This document shows positions 8,751 to 16,766 of a DNA stretch of 64,000 nucleotides, piece after piece. Made by a program: the position numbers and the translations under genes. The number at the start of each line of letters is the position of its first letter. Within the stretch, counting starts at the first letter, position 1. Source of the DNA: Pseudomonadota bacterium (GTDB taxonomy: Bacteria > Pseudomonadota > Alphaproteobacteria > Rhizobiales > Hyphomicrobiaceae). The stretch is taken from contig JAEYPL010000173.1 in NCBI GenBank assembly GCA_023410905.1, forward strand, positions 1 to 64,000, given 5' to 3'. Under the pieces are notes generated by a model that was given only the letters and a program-made list of their open reading frames with translations, was not told where the DNA came from and searched no databases.

Positions 8751-9560
8751 TCAGGTCGTCGCCCAGTCGAAGTGGACACTCATGCCGTCATAGGCTGGCT
8801 CGACGTGCGGTGGCAGCTCGCGCTTCAGCGTCACATAGTCGAGATCGACATGGAGGTGCGTGAGGATGGCGCGCTTCGGCTTCAGGATCTCGATCCATTC
8901 GAGCGCTTGCTTGACGGTGAAATGGCTCGGGTGTGGGATGTAGCGCAGCGCATCGACGATCCAGAGATCGAGGCCGCGTAGCTGCTCCTGCCCTTCCGGC
9001 GAAAGACCGCTGATATCGGGCGAATACGCGATGTCGGCAATACGAAAGCCGAGCGAGAAGGCGTCGCCGTGCGCCTGCACGACTGGGATGGCTTCGATGG
9101 GCCCCGCAGCACCGTCGATGCGAACGGCATTCGGCGGATCGATCACGTGGCCATTGAGGATCGGCGGATACATGCTGCCCGGCGGCGACTCAAAGCAGTA
9201 GCGAAAGCGCTCGAGGAGCGAGGCGCGGGTCGCGACATCGAAGTGCACATCGACGCGGCGCTTGGCGTTGTAGGCCAGCATCCGCAGATCGTCGATGCCA
9301 TGGGTGTGATCGGCATGATCGTGCGTGAAGAGGACGCCGTCGAGCGTATCGATCTCGGCATCCAGAAGCTGCTCGCGCAGATCCGGCGAGGCATCCACGA
9401 GAACGCGCGTCCGCCCCCGGCCGGAAATGCGCTCGATGAGCGCGGCGCAGCGCCGCCGCCGGTTCTTCGGGTTCTTGGGATCGCAGGCGCCCCAGTTATT
9501 TCCGAGCCGCGGAACGCCGCCGGAGGAACCCGTACCGAGAAGCGTCAGCTTGCCGCTCAT
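8751..9560 (-). CDS. MBL-fold metallohydrolase (PhnP-like)
   Basis: 269-aa metallo-beta-lactamase-fold hydrolase. It has the N-terminal LLGTGSSGGVPRLG loop, the HDHADH dinuclear metal signature (FTHDHADHTHGIDDLR), the later D in AYSPDISGL and a C-terminal HLHVDLDY. The GTGSSGGVP start and Cys-containing insertion resemble PhnP-type phosphodiesterases, but no phosphonate genes are near. The neighbour tatD overlaps its start by 4 nt (ATGA). The tatD-MBL pair downstream of metG is a common alphaproteobacterial arrangement. Likely cytosolic; the physiological substrate is unknown. Confidence 0.85.
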   Translation of the reverse strand: MSGKLTLLGTGSSGGVPRLGNNWGACDPKNPKNRRRRCAALIERISGRGRTRVLVDASPDLREQLLDAEIDTLDGVLFTHDHADHTHGIDDLRMLAYNAKRRVDVHFDVATRASLLERFRYCFESPPGSMYPPILNGHVIDPPNAVRIDGAAGPIEAIPVVQAHGDAFSLGFRIADIAYSPDISGLSPEGQEQLRGLDLWIVDALRYIPHPSHFTVKQALEWIEILKPKRAILTHLHVDLDYVTLKRELPPHVEPAYDGMSVHFDWATT

Positions 9561-10354
9561 GCTGCCGCACTTTCGAGCGTGCGCGGGGTCTTGGCATAGA
9601 GGCGGTAGAAGTTTTCCGTCGTGACGGCCGCGATCTCCTTGTCGGACACGCCCTTGACGCGTGCGAGCGTCGCCGCCGTATGGACGACGTAGGCCGGCTC
9701 GTTGCGCTTGCCGCGAAACGGCTCCGGCGCGAGGAACGGCGCATCCGACTCAACGAGAACGCGGTCCATGGGGACTTCAGCCGCAATGGCGCGGAGTGCA
9801 TCGTTCTTCTTGAAGGTGATGACACCGGAGAACGAAACGTAGAGGCCGATGGCCACCGCGCGTCGCGCGAGATCGGCACCGCCCGTGAAGCAATGCAGGA
9901 CGGCTGTGAAGGCGCCGCGCTGCATTTCCTCTTCGAGGATGGCGGCTGTGTCCTCGTCCGCATCGCGCGAATGAATGACGAGCGGTAGCCCGCTCTCACG
10001 CGCCGCCGCAATGTGCTTGATGAAGCCTTCGCGCTGCGCCGGGCGCGGTGACTTGTCGTAGAAGTAGTCGAGGCCCGCTTCGCCGATACCGATGCACTTC
10101 GGATGCTGGGCGAGGCGCACGATTTCCTCGACGGAGATGTCGAGCTCTTCGTGCGCGCGATGCGGATGCGTGCCGACCGTGAAGAAGATCTCCGGATTGG
10201 CCTCGGCGATCTCGCGGTACGTGTCGTAGTTGCGGATGAGTGTCGAGATCGTGACGAGCCGGCCGACCCCCGCTGCCTTCGCACGCGCGATCACGTCCTC
10301 ACGATTGCTCGCGAGGTCGGGATAGTCGAGATGGCAGTGGTGGTCGACGAGCAT
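9557..10354 (-). CDS. tatD: TatD-family metal-dependent hydrolase/DNase
   Basis: 265 aa, typical for TatD. The metal-binding H-x-H occurs at the very N-terminus (MLVDHHCHLDYP). The downstream IGEAGLDYF, VIHSRDADEDT, LHCFTGG and LVESDAPFLAP motifs are the family's remaining active-site blocks. TatD proteins are Mg-dependent 3'-5' exonucleases implicated in DNA repair and turnover. It is translated upstream of, and coupled to, the MBL hydrolase. A 207-bp gap containing a palindromic repeat separates it from metG. Confidence 0.93.
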   Translation of the reverse strand: MLVDHHCHLDYPDLASNREDVIARAKAAGVGRLVTISTLIRNYDTYREIAEANPEIFFTVGTHPHRAHEELDISVEEIVRLAQHPKCIGIGEAGLDYFYDKSPRPAQREGFIKHIAAARESGLPLVIHSRDADEDTAAILEEEMQRGAFTAVLHCFTGGADLARRAVAIGLYVSFSGVITFKKNDALRAIAAEVPMDRVLVESDAPFLAPEPFRGKRNEPAYVVHTAATLARVKGVSDKEIAAVTTENFYRLYAKTPRTLESAAA

Positions 10355-10411
10355 CGTTTTCGGTGCCTAGGACGCTAGCGTGACAGCAGCGCGTGCAACT
10401 CGCTCCAACAG

Positions 10412-10513
10412 TTCCCTCCCCCCTGGTGGGGGAGGCTAGGAGGGGGGGGATCGCAGAACGCCAGCGTTGGGATTCCCCCCACCCCTAACCCCTTCCCACA
10501 AGGGGGAGGGGAA
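10412..10513. repeat. Palindromic intergenic repeat, copy 1
   Basis: An imperfect palindrome of about 100 bp between metG and tatD. Each half folds into its own small hairpin (C-run / GG / G-run), followed by a CTAGG or CCTAA hinge, and the two halves are reverse complements of each other around a GATCGCAGAACGCCAGCG centre. The same architecture recurs at 35016-35134. Such elements are frequent between genes in proteobacteria and can act as transcript-stabilising or terminating structures. Confidence 0.7.
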
Positions 10514-10561
10514 TGTGGTGCAATATTCTACGCGGGCAATCTTCCTCATCGCCATGCCGCC

Positions 10562-12151
10562 TCAGCCCTTCTTGCCTTTGGGCTTTGCAGCAGCGACCTC
10601 GGCTTCCGCCGGATCCACGTAGCGCGGGAACGCGCCAGTCGGAGCCGGAAGCGCAAGGCCCGGCGCGAGCCGCGACTGCGGACCGAGCGCTGCGAACAAC
10701 CGCCCTTCCGCCGGCTGCGCGAGCAGGTCGAGCAGATGGCTCGCGGCTGTCGGCGTCGTCGGCTGAGCGAGGATCGCCACCTGCCGCACGATTTCTGCGG
10801 TCACATAGAGGATGGTCGCCATGCGCGCGGGATCGGTCTTGCGCTTTGCCCATGGCTCTTCGGCCGCGAAGTAGCGGTTCGCATCACCAACGACAGTCCA
10901 CACAGCCTCGAGATAGCGATTGATGGCCTGAACGCCCATGGCTTCGCGCACCTTGACTGCCATGTCGTCGGCAGCCGCCAGCAACGCGTTGTCCTCCGGA
11001 GTGAAGGCGCCATGCTCGGGGACTTTGCCGTCGCAGTTCTTCGCAATCATCGAAAGCGAGCGCTGCGCCAGATTGCCGATATCATTGGCGAGATCGGCAT
11101 TGATGCGGTTGATGATCGATTCCCGCGTGTAGTTGCCGTCCTGGCCGAAGGCGACCTCGCGCATGGCGAAGTAGCGCATCTGGTCCACGCCGAACTCGCG
11201 CGCCATCTCGAAGGGATCGATGACATTGCCGACCGACTTCGACATCTTCTCGCCGCGGCTGAGCAGCAGGCCGTGCGCGAAAATCCGCTTCGGCAGTGCA
11301 ACGCCTGCCGACATCAGGAAGGCCGGCCAGTAGATGGCGTGAAAGCGCAGGATATCCTTGCCGACAACATGAACGTCCGCCGGCCAGAAGGTCGAGAAGC
11401 GCGGTGCGGCCTCGTCGGGGAAGCCCGCCGCCGTGATGTAGTTCGTCAGCGCGTCGATCCACACGTACATGACGTGCGTCGGATCGCCGGGCACGGGTAC
11501 ACCCCAGTCGAGCGTCGCGCGCGACACGGAGAGGTCTTCGAGCCCGCTCTTGACGAAGCTCACGACCTCATTGCGCCGCTCCAGCGGCAGGATGAACTCC
11601 GGATTGGCCTCGTAGTGCGCGAGCAGCTTGTCGCCGTAGGCCGAGAGACGGAAGCGATACGTCTTCTCTTCGGTCCACTCGACCGGCGAGCCGAGCGGCT
11701 CGCGGCGCACGCCATCGTCACCGACGGTCGTTTCGCTCTCCTTGAAGAACGCTTCCTGGCGCACGGAGTACCAGCCGGCATAGCTGTCGAGGTAGATGTC
11801 GCCGGCGTCGGCCATGCGCCGCCACAGCTCCTGGCAGGCGGCGTAGTGGCGCGGCTCGGTCGTGCGAATGAAATCGTCGTTCGAGATATTGAGCGCCGTG
11901 AACAGCTCCTTGAAGCGCGCTGAGTTGCGGTCGGCCAGCGCCTGCGGCGTGATCCCTTCCTTGATGGCGCTCTGCTTCATCTTGAGGCCGTGCTCGTCCG
12001 TGCCGGTCAGGAAAAAGACTTGGCGGTCGTCGAGGCGGGCGAAGCGGGCCATGACGTCACACGCGATCGAGGTATAGGCGTGGCCGAAGTGCGGCTCGCC
12101 ATTGGGATAGTAGATCGGCGTCGTGACGTAGAAGGACTTGCGCCCGCTCAT
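10562..12151 (-). CDS. metG: Methionyl-tRNA synthetase
   Basis: Class I aminoacyl-tRNA synthetase charging tRNA-Met. 529 aa. The HIGH signature reads HFGH in GEPHFGHAYTSIACD and the KMSKS loop is intact (GEKMSKSVGNVIDPFE). The zinc-binding knob has the short form without the four-Cys cluster, and the C-terminal tRNA-binding extension is absent, so this is the short MetG type usual in alphaproteobacteria. The C-terminus is Lys-rich (AAKPKGKKG). It follows holB by about 90 bp in the conserved tmk-holB-metG order. Confidence 0.96.
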   Translation of the reverse strand: MSGRKSFYVTTPIYYPNGEPHFGHAYTSIACDVMARFARLDDRQVFFLTGTDEHGLKMKQSAIKEGITPQALADRNSARFKELFTALNISNDDFIRTTEPRHYAACQELWRRMADAGDIYLDSYAGWYSVRQEAFFKESETTVGDDGVRREPLGSPVEWTEEKTYRFRLSAYGDKLLAHYEANPEFILPLERRNEVVSFVKSGLEDLSVSRATLDWGVPVPGDPTHVMYVWIDALTNYITAAGFPDEAAPRFSTFWPADVHVVGKDILRFHAIYWPAFLMSAGVALPKRIFAHGLLLSRGEKMSKSVGNVIDPFEMAREFGVDQMRYFAMREVAFGQDGNYTRESIINRINADLANDIGNLAQRSLSMIAKNCDGKVPEHGAFTPEDNALLAAADDMAVKVREAMGVQAINRYLEAVWTVVGDANRYFAAEEPWAKRKTDPARMATILYVTAEIVRQVAILAQPTTPTAASHLLDLLAQPAEGRLFAALGPQSRLAPGLALPAPTGAFPRYVDPAEAEVAAAKPKGKKG

Positions 12152-12241
12152 GAGATCAATGCTCCGTGGGCCTCGCCGCGGGCGCGCGAACCCCTGCGGC
12201 GGGCGAACTTATTGCAAATACTGGCGCTGACTTTGAGATTT

Positions 12242-13366
12242 TCAGGCGGCCTCGGCGGTCCGCTCGACGCGAGCCAGGGTGTCGAGGATCAGCATCCTGC
12301 GGTCGAGGTTGAGCGCCAGCGTCTCGGCCTTGTCGCGGACGATGGTTTCCCACAGCTCGGCCCATGAGGCAAGCCTGCCCGCGGGAATAAGCTTACGGGC
12401 CATGGCCATGTCATCGGTGCTGCCTTCGCCGCTGGCCGCCGCCCGCACGAGACGCGCTATAAGCCCCAGAAGAAGATCGAAAAAAAGCGTAAATCGGGCA
12501 TCCGCGGCGGTGCTGCCAAGCTCTTCGCCGAGCGTGTGCGCGGATTGCCAGTCGACGCGCGGGAGGGCCTGGAACAGCGCCTCGATCCGCCGGTAGAGGC
12601 TGAGCCCGTCCGTTGCCGACAATTCGAGCAATCGGCGGACGCTGCCGCCGGCCAGGGCTTCGAGCGCGCGCCAGTCGGTTTCTGCTGGCGGTGCCGTTTC
12701 GGCGGCGGTCAGCGCGCCCGTTGCTGCGCGTCGCAGGTCGCTTGGGTTCAGCGCGGCCATCTCCAACGTCCGGCAGCGCGAGCGGATGGTTCTGAGCAGC
12801 CTCTGTGGCTGAGCCACGACCAGCAGGAAAATCGTCCGGCGCGGCGGCTCTTCGAGAGCCTTCAGCAGGGCGTTGGCCGCGTTGAGGTTCAACTCATCGG
12901 CGCTATCGACGATGACGATGCGCCAAGAACCCTCGTCGGCGGTGCGGCCGAGGAAGGTCTTGAGTTCGCGCACGCTATCGACGGGGATGCTGGCCGGAAA
13001 TCTCTTGGTCTTGGTGTCGTACGCGCGGCGTACGACGGCGAGGCCGGGATGCGAGAGCGCGCGCACCTGCGCGGCGGCAATACTCTTTTCCGGGATCGAG
13101 AGGCCGCTCGCGGCACCACGCTCTTCCGGCGTCGCCAGCGCAAATTTTGCAACACGATAGGCGAGCGTGGCCTTACCGATGCCCGCCGGGCCGCTCAGCA
13201 TCCAGGCATGATGCATACGTCCGCCGGCGAAGGCTGCGGCGAATTCCTGCTCGGCCGCTTCATGCCCGAAAAGCGTGGCGGTGTCGCGCGGATGTGGAAA
13301 GCCCTCCAGCCGGTCGATTTCCGGCAGGGCTTCTACGTCGGCGAGGGCTGCAGCTCTACGTGCCAT
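12242..13366 (-). CDS. holB: DNA polymerase III subunit delta' (HolB)
   Basis: 374-aa AAA+ clamp-loader subunit. Visible motifs are the Walker A-like loop SGPAGIGKATLAYRVAKFAL, a Walker B region (RIVIVDSADELNLNAANALLKALEEPPRRTIFLL) with the SRC-type box RTIRSRCRTLEM, and a helical C-terminal collar domain. The zinc-module cysteines of E. coli delta' are not evident between Walker A and B, as in other alphaproteobacteria. The start codon overlaps the tmk stop (TGATG), so translation is coupled. It acts with tau/gamma and delta to load the beta clamp. Confidence 0.93.
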   Translation of the reverse strand: MARRAAALADVEALPEIDRLEGFPHPRDTATLFGHEAAEQEFAAAFAGGRMHHAWMLSGPAGIGKATLAYRVAKFALATPEERGAASGLSIPEKSIAAAQVRALSHPGLAVVRRAYDTKTKRFPASIPVDSVRELKTFLGRTADEGSWRIVIVDSADELNLNAANALLKALEEPPRRTIFLLVVAQPQRLLRTIRSRCRTLEMAALNPSDLRRAATGALTAAETAPPAETDWRALEALAGGSVRRLLELSATDGLSLYRRIEALFQALPRVDWQSAHTLGEELGSTAADARFTLFFDLLLGLIARLVRAAASGEGSTDDMAMARKLIPAGRLASWAELWETIVRDKAETLALNLDRRMLILDTLARVERTAEAA

Positions 13367-14022
13367 CAGGCCATCATACTCGACAGACGCGCTTCCACGA
13401 TGGCCCAGATGCGCGCAGCGACCTCCTCGGGCGATCCGGTCGCGTCAATGACGGCGCAACGCGTTGGATCGTCGGCTGCAATGGCGAGAAAACCGTGCCG
13501 CAGGGCCTCATGATAAGTGGCATCCCGGATCTCGAAGTGGTCGCGTCCAGCGCTGCCCTTGCGCGCATCGGCGCGTGCCAAGCCGATCTCAGTAGGCAGG
13601 TCGAGGATGAGCGTGAGATCCGGGCGGAAATCGCCGAGCACGAGGCGGTGCAGCTCCGCGAGCGTCGCATGTGGCACGCCGCCGGCGACGCCCTGATAAG
13701 CGAATGTCGAATCCGAGAAGCGATCGCTGATCACCCATTGGCCTGCGTCGAGTGCTGGCAGGATGGTCTCGACGACATGGTCCGCGCGAGCGGCGAGAAA
13801 CAGCAGCGCCTCAGTCATTGCGCTCCGCGGCGGCAGGTCGGGGCGCAGCAGTAACGCGCGGATTTCTTCGGCGAACGGGGCGCCACCGGGCTCGCGCGTC
13901 AGCAGGCACGCGATCCCCGCCGCTCCGAGGCGGTTCGCGAGCAGTCGTGTCTGGGTCGTCTTACCGGCGCCTTCGCCACCTTCGAAGGTGATGAACGGCG
14001 CTCTCGTTGGGTTTGTGATCAT
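13366..14022 (-). CDS. tmk: Thymidylate kinase
   Basis: dTMP to dTDP kinase. The start at 14022 (218 aa) is preferred over a GTG 36 nt upstream. It has a GAGG box 5 nt ahead and gives the conserved FITFEGGEGAGKTTQTRLLA P-loop close to the N-terminus. The DR-x motif with its substrate contacts is present (ISDRFSDSTFAYQG) and a LID region with basic residues follows (ARADARKGSAGRDHFE). It lies between a D,D-carboxypeptidase gene and holB on the minus strand, a conserved order in Hyphomicrobiales. Confidence 0.95.
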   Translation of the reverse strand: MITNPTRAPFITFEGGEGAGKTTQTRLLANRLGAAGIACLLTREPGGAPFAEEIRALLLRPDLPPRSAMTEALLFLAARADHVVETILPALDAGQWVISDRFSDSTFAYQGVAGGVPHATLAELHRLVLGDFRPDLTLILDLPTEIGLARADARKGSAGRDHFEIRDATYHEALRHGFLAIAADDPTRCAVIDATGSPEEVAARIWAIVEARLSSMMA

Positions 14023-14071
14023 GCGCCTCGTGCCGCCGGTACGTTCCGACGTACGCACGCGGCGCGCCGGG

Positions 14072-15283
14072 CTACCTCAGAACCCAGCCGAACGCCATGT
14101 GCACGAGTGTGTCAAGGCCACGCCGCATGGTGCCGGCTGCCGGTACATCCTCACCCGCCGCGAGCGGCACCTCGTTGACCGTCTGCGAAGCCGTGGTCAC
14201 GCGCAACTTGGCGATCACGTCACCTTTCTTGATCGGCGCCTTGAGAGGGCTCTTGTAGATGATCTGGGCTGAAAGGCGTTGGCCGGCCTGCGCTTTGGGC
14301 AACAGCACGGTGATCGCGTTGACCCCGACGAGCGGCACATACATGCGGTCCCCGCCCCATACGCGCGCGCGGCCGACGGCTTCCTCGGCATCGAACAACT
14401 TGAAATCGGCAAAGCCCTTGAAGCCCCATTCGAGGAGGCGAACGGCTTCGTTGCGGCGCGCCTGGGCGTCCTCCATGCCGTTGATCACGAGGATCACACG
14501 CCGTTCGCCCTGCTTCGCCGAAGCGACGATGCCGTAGCCAGCTTCCTTGATGTAACCGGTCTTGAGGCCGTCCACGCCGAGGTCGAGGCCGAGCAACGGA
14601 TTGCGATTGAAGAAGCGGTGCTTGCGATAGCGGTACTCGCGCTCGGCGAAGAGCCCGTAGTGCTCCGGATAATCCTGAATGAGATGGCGCGCGAGTATAG
14701 CCAGATCGCGCGCCGTCATCAGGTGATCGGGATCGTGCAAGCCGGTGGCATTGCGGAACGTCGATTTGGTGAGCCCGAGCCGGCGCGCCTCATCGGTCAT
14801 CATCTTCGCGAAACCGGCCTCGGTGCCGGCCATCGCCTCGGCAACGGCAATGGAGACGTCGTTACCCGATTGGATGATGATACCCTTCAGTATCTCTGCC
14901 AGCGGTTCGCGCGTGTTGATCGGCACGAACATCGCCGAGGTGCCCGACGGGGCGCCGCCCGTGCGCCACGCATTTTCGCTGACGAGAATTTCGTCCTCGA
15001 GCTTGATGCGGCCTTCCTTGAGTGCGCGAAAGATGACGGCAAGCGTCATCAGCTTGCTCATGCTCGCAGGCGGTGCGAGTTCGTCCGCGTTGTGCTGGAA
15101 GAGCACGGCACCCGTATTGGCATCCAGCAGGATGGCCTGCTTGGCGCGGGTTGTCATTTCGGCCGGCGGCGAGGCCTGCGCGAACGCAGTGCCGGCCATC
15201 ATGACCGTTCCCAGGATCAGCATCGAAAACGCGGCGACGGATTGCCGAAAGCTGAGCCCGGAGATCCCGAAGATTGCCTTCAT
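14072..15283 (-). CDS. D-alanyl-D-alanine carboxypeptidase (penicillin-binding protein 5/6 family)
   Basis: 403-aa precursor that trims the terminal D-Ala of peptidoglycan pentapeptides in the periplasm. A Sec signal peptide ends near AFAQA (about residue 36). The three active-site motifs are intact: S74-M-S-K77, SGN in IIQSGNDVSIAV, and KTG in GLKTGYIKEAGYG. A C-terminal PBP5_C-like beta domain follows. The last residues form an amphipathic tail (LDTLVHMAFGWVLR) that could anchor it to the inner membrane. It has its own promoter candidate and is the first gene of the minus-strand dac-tmk-holB-metG run. Confidence 0.95.
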   Translation of the reverse strand: MKAIFGISGLSFRQSVAAFSMLILGTVMMAGTAFAQASPPAEMTTRAKQAILLDANTGAVLFQHNADELAPPASMSKLMTLAVIFRALKEGRIKLEDEILVSENAWRTGGAPSGTSAMFVPINTREPLAEILKGIIIQSGNDVSIAVAEAMAGTEAGFAKMMTDEARRLGLTKSTFRNATGLHDPDHLMTARDLAILARHLIQDYPEHYGLFAEREYRYRKHRFFNRNPLLGLDLGVDGLKTGYIKEAGYGIVASAKQGERRVILVINGMEDAQARRNEAVRLLEWGFKGFADFKLFDAEEAVGRARVWGGDRMYVPLVGVNAITVLLPKAQAGQRLSAQIIYKSPLKAPIKKGDVIAKLRVTTASQTVNEVPLAAGEDVPAAGTMRRGLDTLVHMAFGWVLR

Positions 15284-15318
15284 ATCTCCATCCCGACGAG
15301 GGCTGTGCTGTCGAATCG

Positions 15319-15360
15319 ACTATCGCGATTTCAGTGCCGCCAAGTCAACCTTTCAAGGTT
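15319..15360 (-). promoter_or_regulatory. Candidate promoter of the carboxypeptidase operon with overlapping palindrome
   Basis: Read on the minus strand, TTGACT (plus positions 15343-15348) and GATAGT (15319-15324) are spaced by 18 bp and end about 35 bp before the ATG. A perfect 14-bp palindrome, AACCTTTCAAGGTT (15347-15360), overlaps the upstream edge of the -35 box, which is a common operator position. No regulator is known to me for this site. Confidence 0.35.
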
Positions 15361-15392
15361 CAGTTACCGCATCCGAACACGGCAAGTTCAAG

Positions 15393-16589
15393 TCAGCTCG
15401 ACGGGAATGGCTTCGCGGTCTCGGCGAGATACTGCATTGCGACAGCAACACCGCCGGCCTTGTGCGGCACCTTGGCGAGGCCGAGCGCCATCTCCACGCC
15501 AGCCAGCGTGCCGATCAGCGTCAGATCGTTGATGTCGCCGAGATGACCAATGCGGAAGACCTTCCCCGCGACCTTCGACAGACCCGTTCCGAGCGAAATG
15601 TCGAAGTGGTCGAGCGCGACTTTGCGGAATGTATCGGCATTGTGTCCATCCGGCATGACGACGGCCGTCAGCACCGGCGAGAAGTGCCGCTCGTCGAGAA
15701 TGAGGTTCTCGAGGCCCCAAGCTGCGACCGCGCGCCGGGTCGCTTCGCCGTGACGAATGTGCCGCGCGAAGACGTTGTCGAGACCTTCCTCGTTCAGCAT
15801 GTCGATAGCTTCGGCAAGGCCGTAGAGCAGGTTGGTCGCAGGGGTATACGGGAAATAGCCGTTCTTGTTGTGGGGGAGCATTTCCTCCCAGGACCAGAAG
15901 AGCTTGGGTGTTTTCGAAGCCTTGGCGGCGGCGAGTGCCTTGTCCGAAACGGCATTGAAGGAAATGCCGGGCGGCAGCATGAGGCCCTTCTGCGAGCCCG
16001 AGACCGTGACATCGACACCCCAATCGTCATGCCGGTAGTCCGCGGAGGCGAGGCCCGAGATCGTGTCGACCATAAGCAGTGCGGGATGGCCCGCGGCGTC
16101 GATGGCCTTGCGCACTTCGTCGATGCGCGAGGTGGCGCCGGTCGAGGTCTCGTTGTGGACGACGCAGACGGCCTTGATCTCGTGCGCTTTGTCCTCTTTG
16201 AGGCGCTTCTCGATGCGGTTCGCATCGACGCCTGCGCGCCAGTCGGTCTCGATGAATTCGGGAACGACGCCGAGCTTCAGCGCCATATTCTTCCACAGCG
16301 TCGCGAAGTGACCGGTCTCGTACATGAGCACCTTGTCGCCGGGCGAAAGCACGTTGACGAGCGCCGCCTCCCACGCGCCCGTGCCTGACGCCGGGAAAAT
16401 GATGACCGGTCCCTTGGTCTTGAAGATGCCCTTGACGCCATCGAGGACGCGCCGGCCGAGCTTCTGGAACTCCGGCCCGCGATGATCCATGACCGGCATG
16501 TCCATGGCGCGCAGAATGCGGTCAGGCACGGGCGAGGGCCCGGGGATCTGCAGAAAATGGCGACCGGCGCGACGCGGCTCGTTGGACAT
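15393..16589 (-). CDS. Serine-glyoxylate / alanine-glyoxylate aminotransferase (class V)
   Basis: 398-aa PLP enzyme of aminotransferase class V. The start at 16589 gives the family N-terminus (RAGRHFLQIPGPSPVPDRIL). Typical elements are FPASGTGAWEAALVN, VVHNETSTGATS, the VDTISGLAS motif and the PLP-Schiff-base lysine in SGSQKGLMLPPG. Members convert glyoxylate to glycine with serine or alanine as donor; in methylotrophs the serine form is part of the serine cycle. The divergent 2-hydroxyacid dehydrogenase fits a role in glyoxylate/hydroxypyruvate flux. Serine versus alanine preference cannot be decided here. Confidence 0.9.
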   Translation of the reverse strand: MSNEPRRAGRHFLQIPGPSPVPDRILRAMDMPVMDHRGPEFQKLGRRVLDGVKGIFKTKGPVIIFPASGTGAWEAALVNVLSPGDKVLMYETGHFATLWKNMALKLGVVPEFIETDWRAGVDANRIEKRLKEDKAHEIKAVCVVHNETSTGATSRIDEVRKAIDAAGHPALLMVDTISGLASADYRHDDWGVDVTVSGSQKGLMLPPGISFNAVSDKALAAAKASKTPKLFWSWEEMLPHNKNGYFPYTPATNLLYGLAEAIDMLNEEGLDNVFARHIRHGEATRRAVAAWGLENLILDERHFSPVLTAVVMPDGHNADTFRKVALDHFDISLGTGLSKVAGKVFRIGHLGDINDLTLIGTLAGVEMALGLAKVPHKAGGVAVAMQYLAETAKPFPSS

Positions 16590-16766
16590 CCGACGATTTC
16601 TCCCGTTTTGCACCTGCGCACAAAAGCAGGTCATTGTTTGCGGCCTTGTGTACCGTATGCCAAGCAGTAGAAGCTACGAAGAAAAGTCGTCGGGCGGAAG
16701 GGGCAGCGGTTCGGGTAGCATTCGGGCCATGTCATTGCCGCGCACTTCCGCATGGGCAGATCCGCC

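Noticed and set aside
14279..16388. Long plus-strand frames opposite the carboxypeptidase and aminotransferase genes
   Set aside because: Both minus-strand genes have complete active-site motifs; the plus-strand frames show none.
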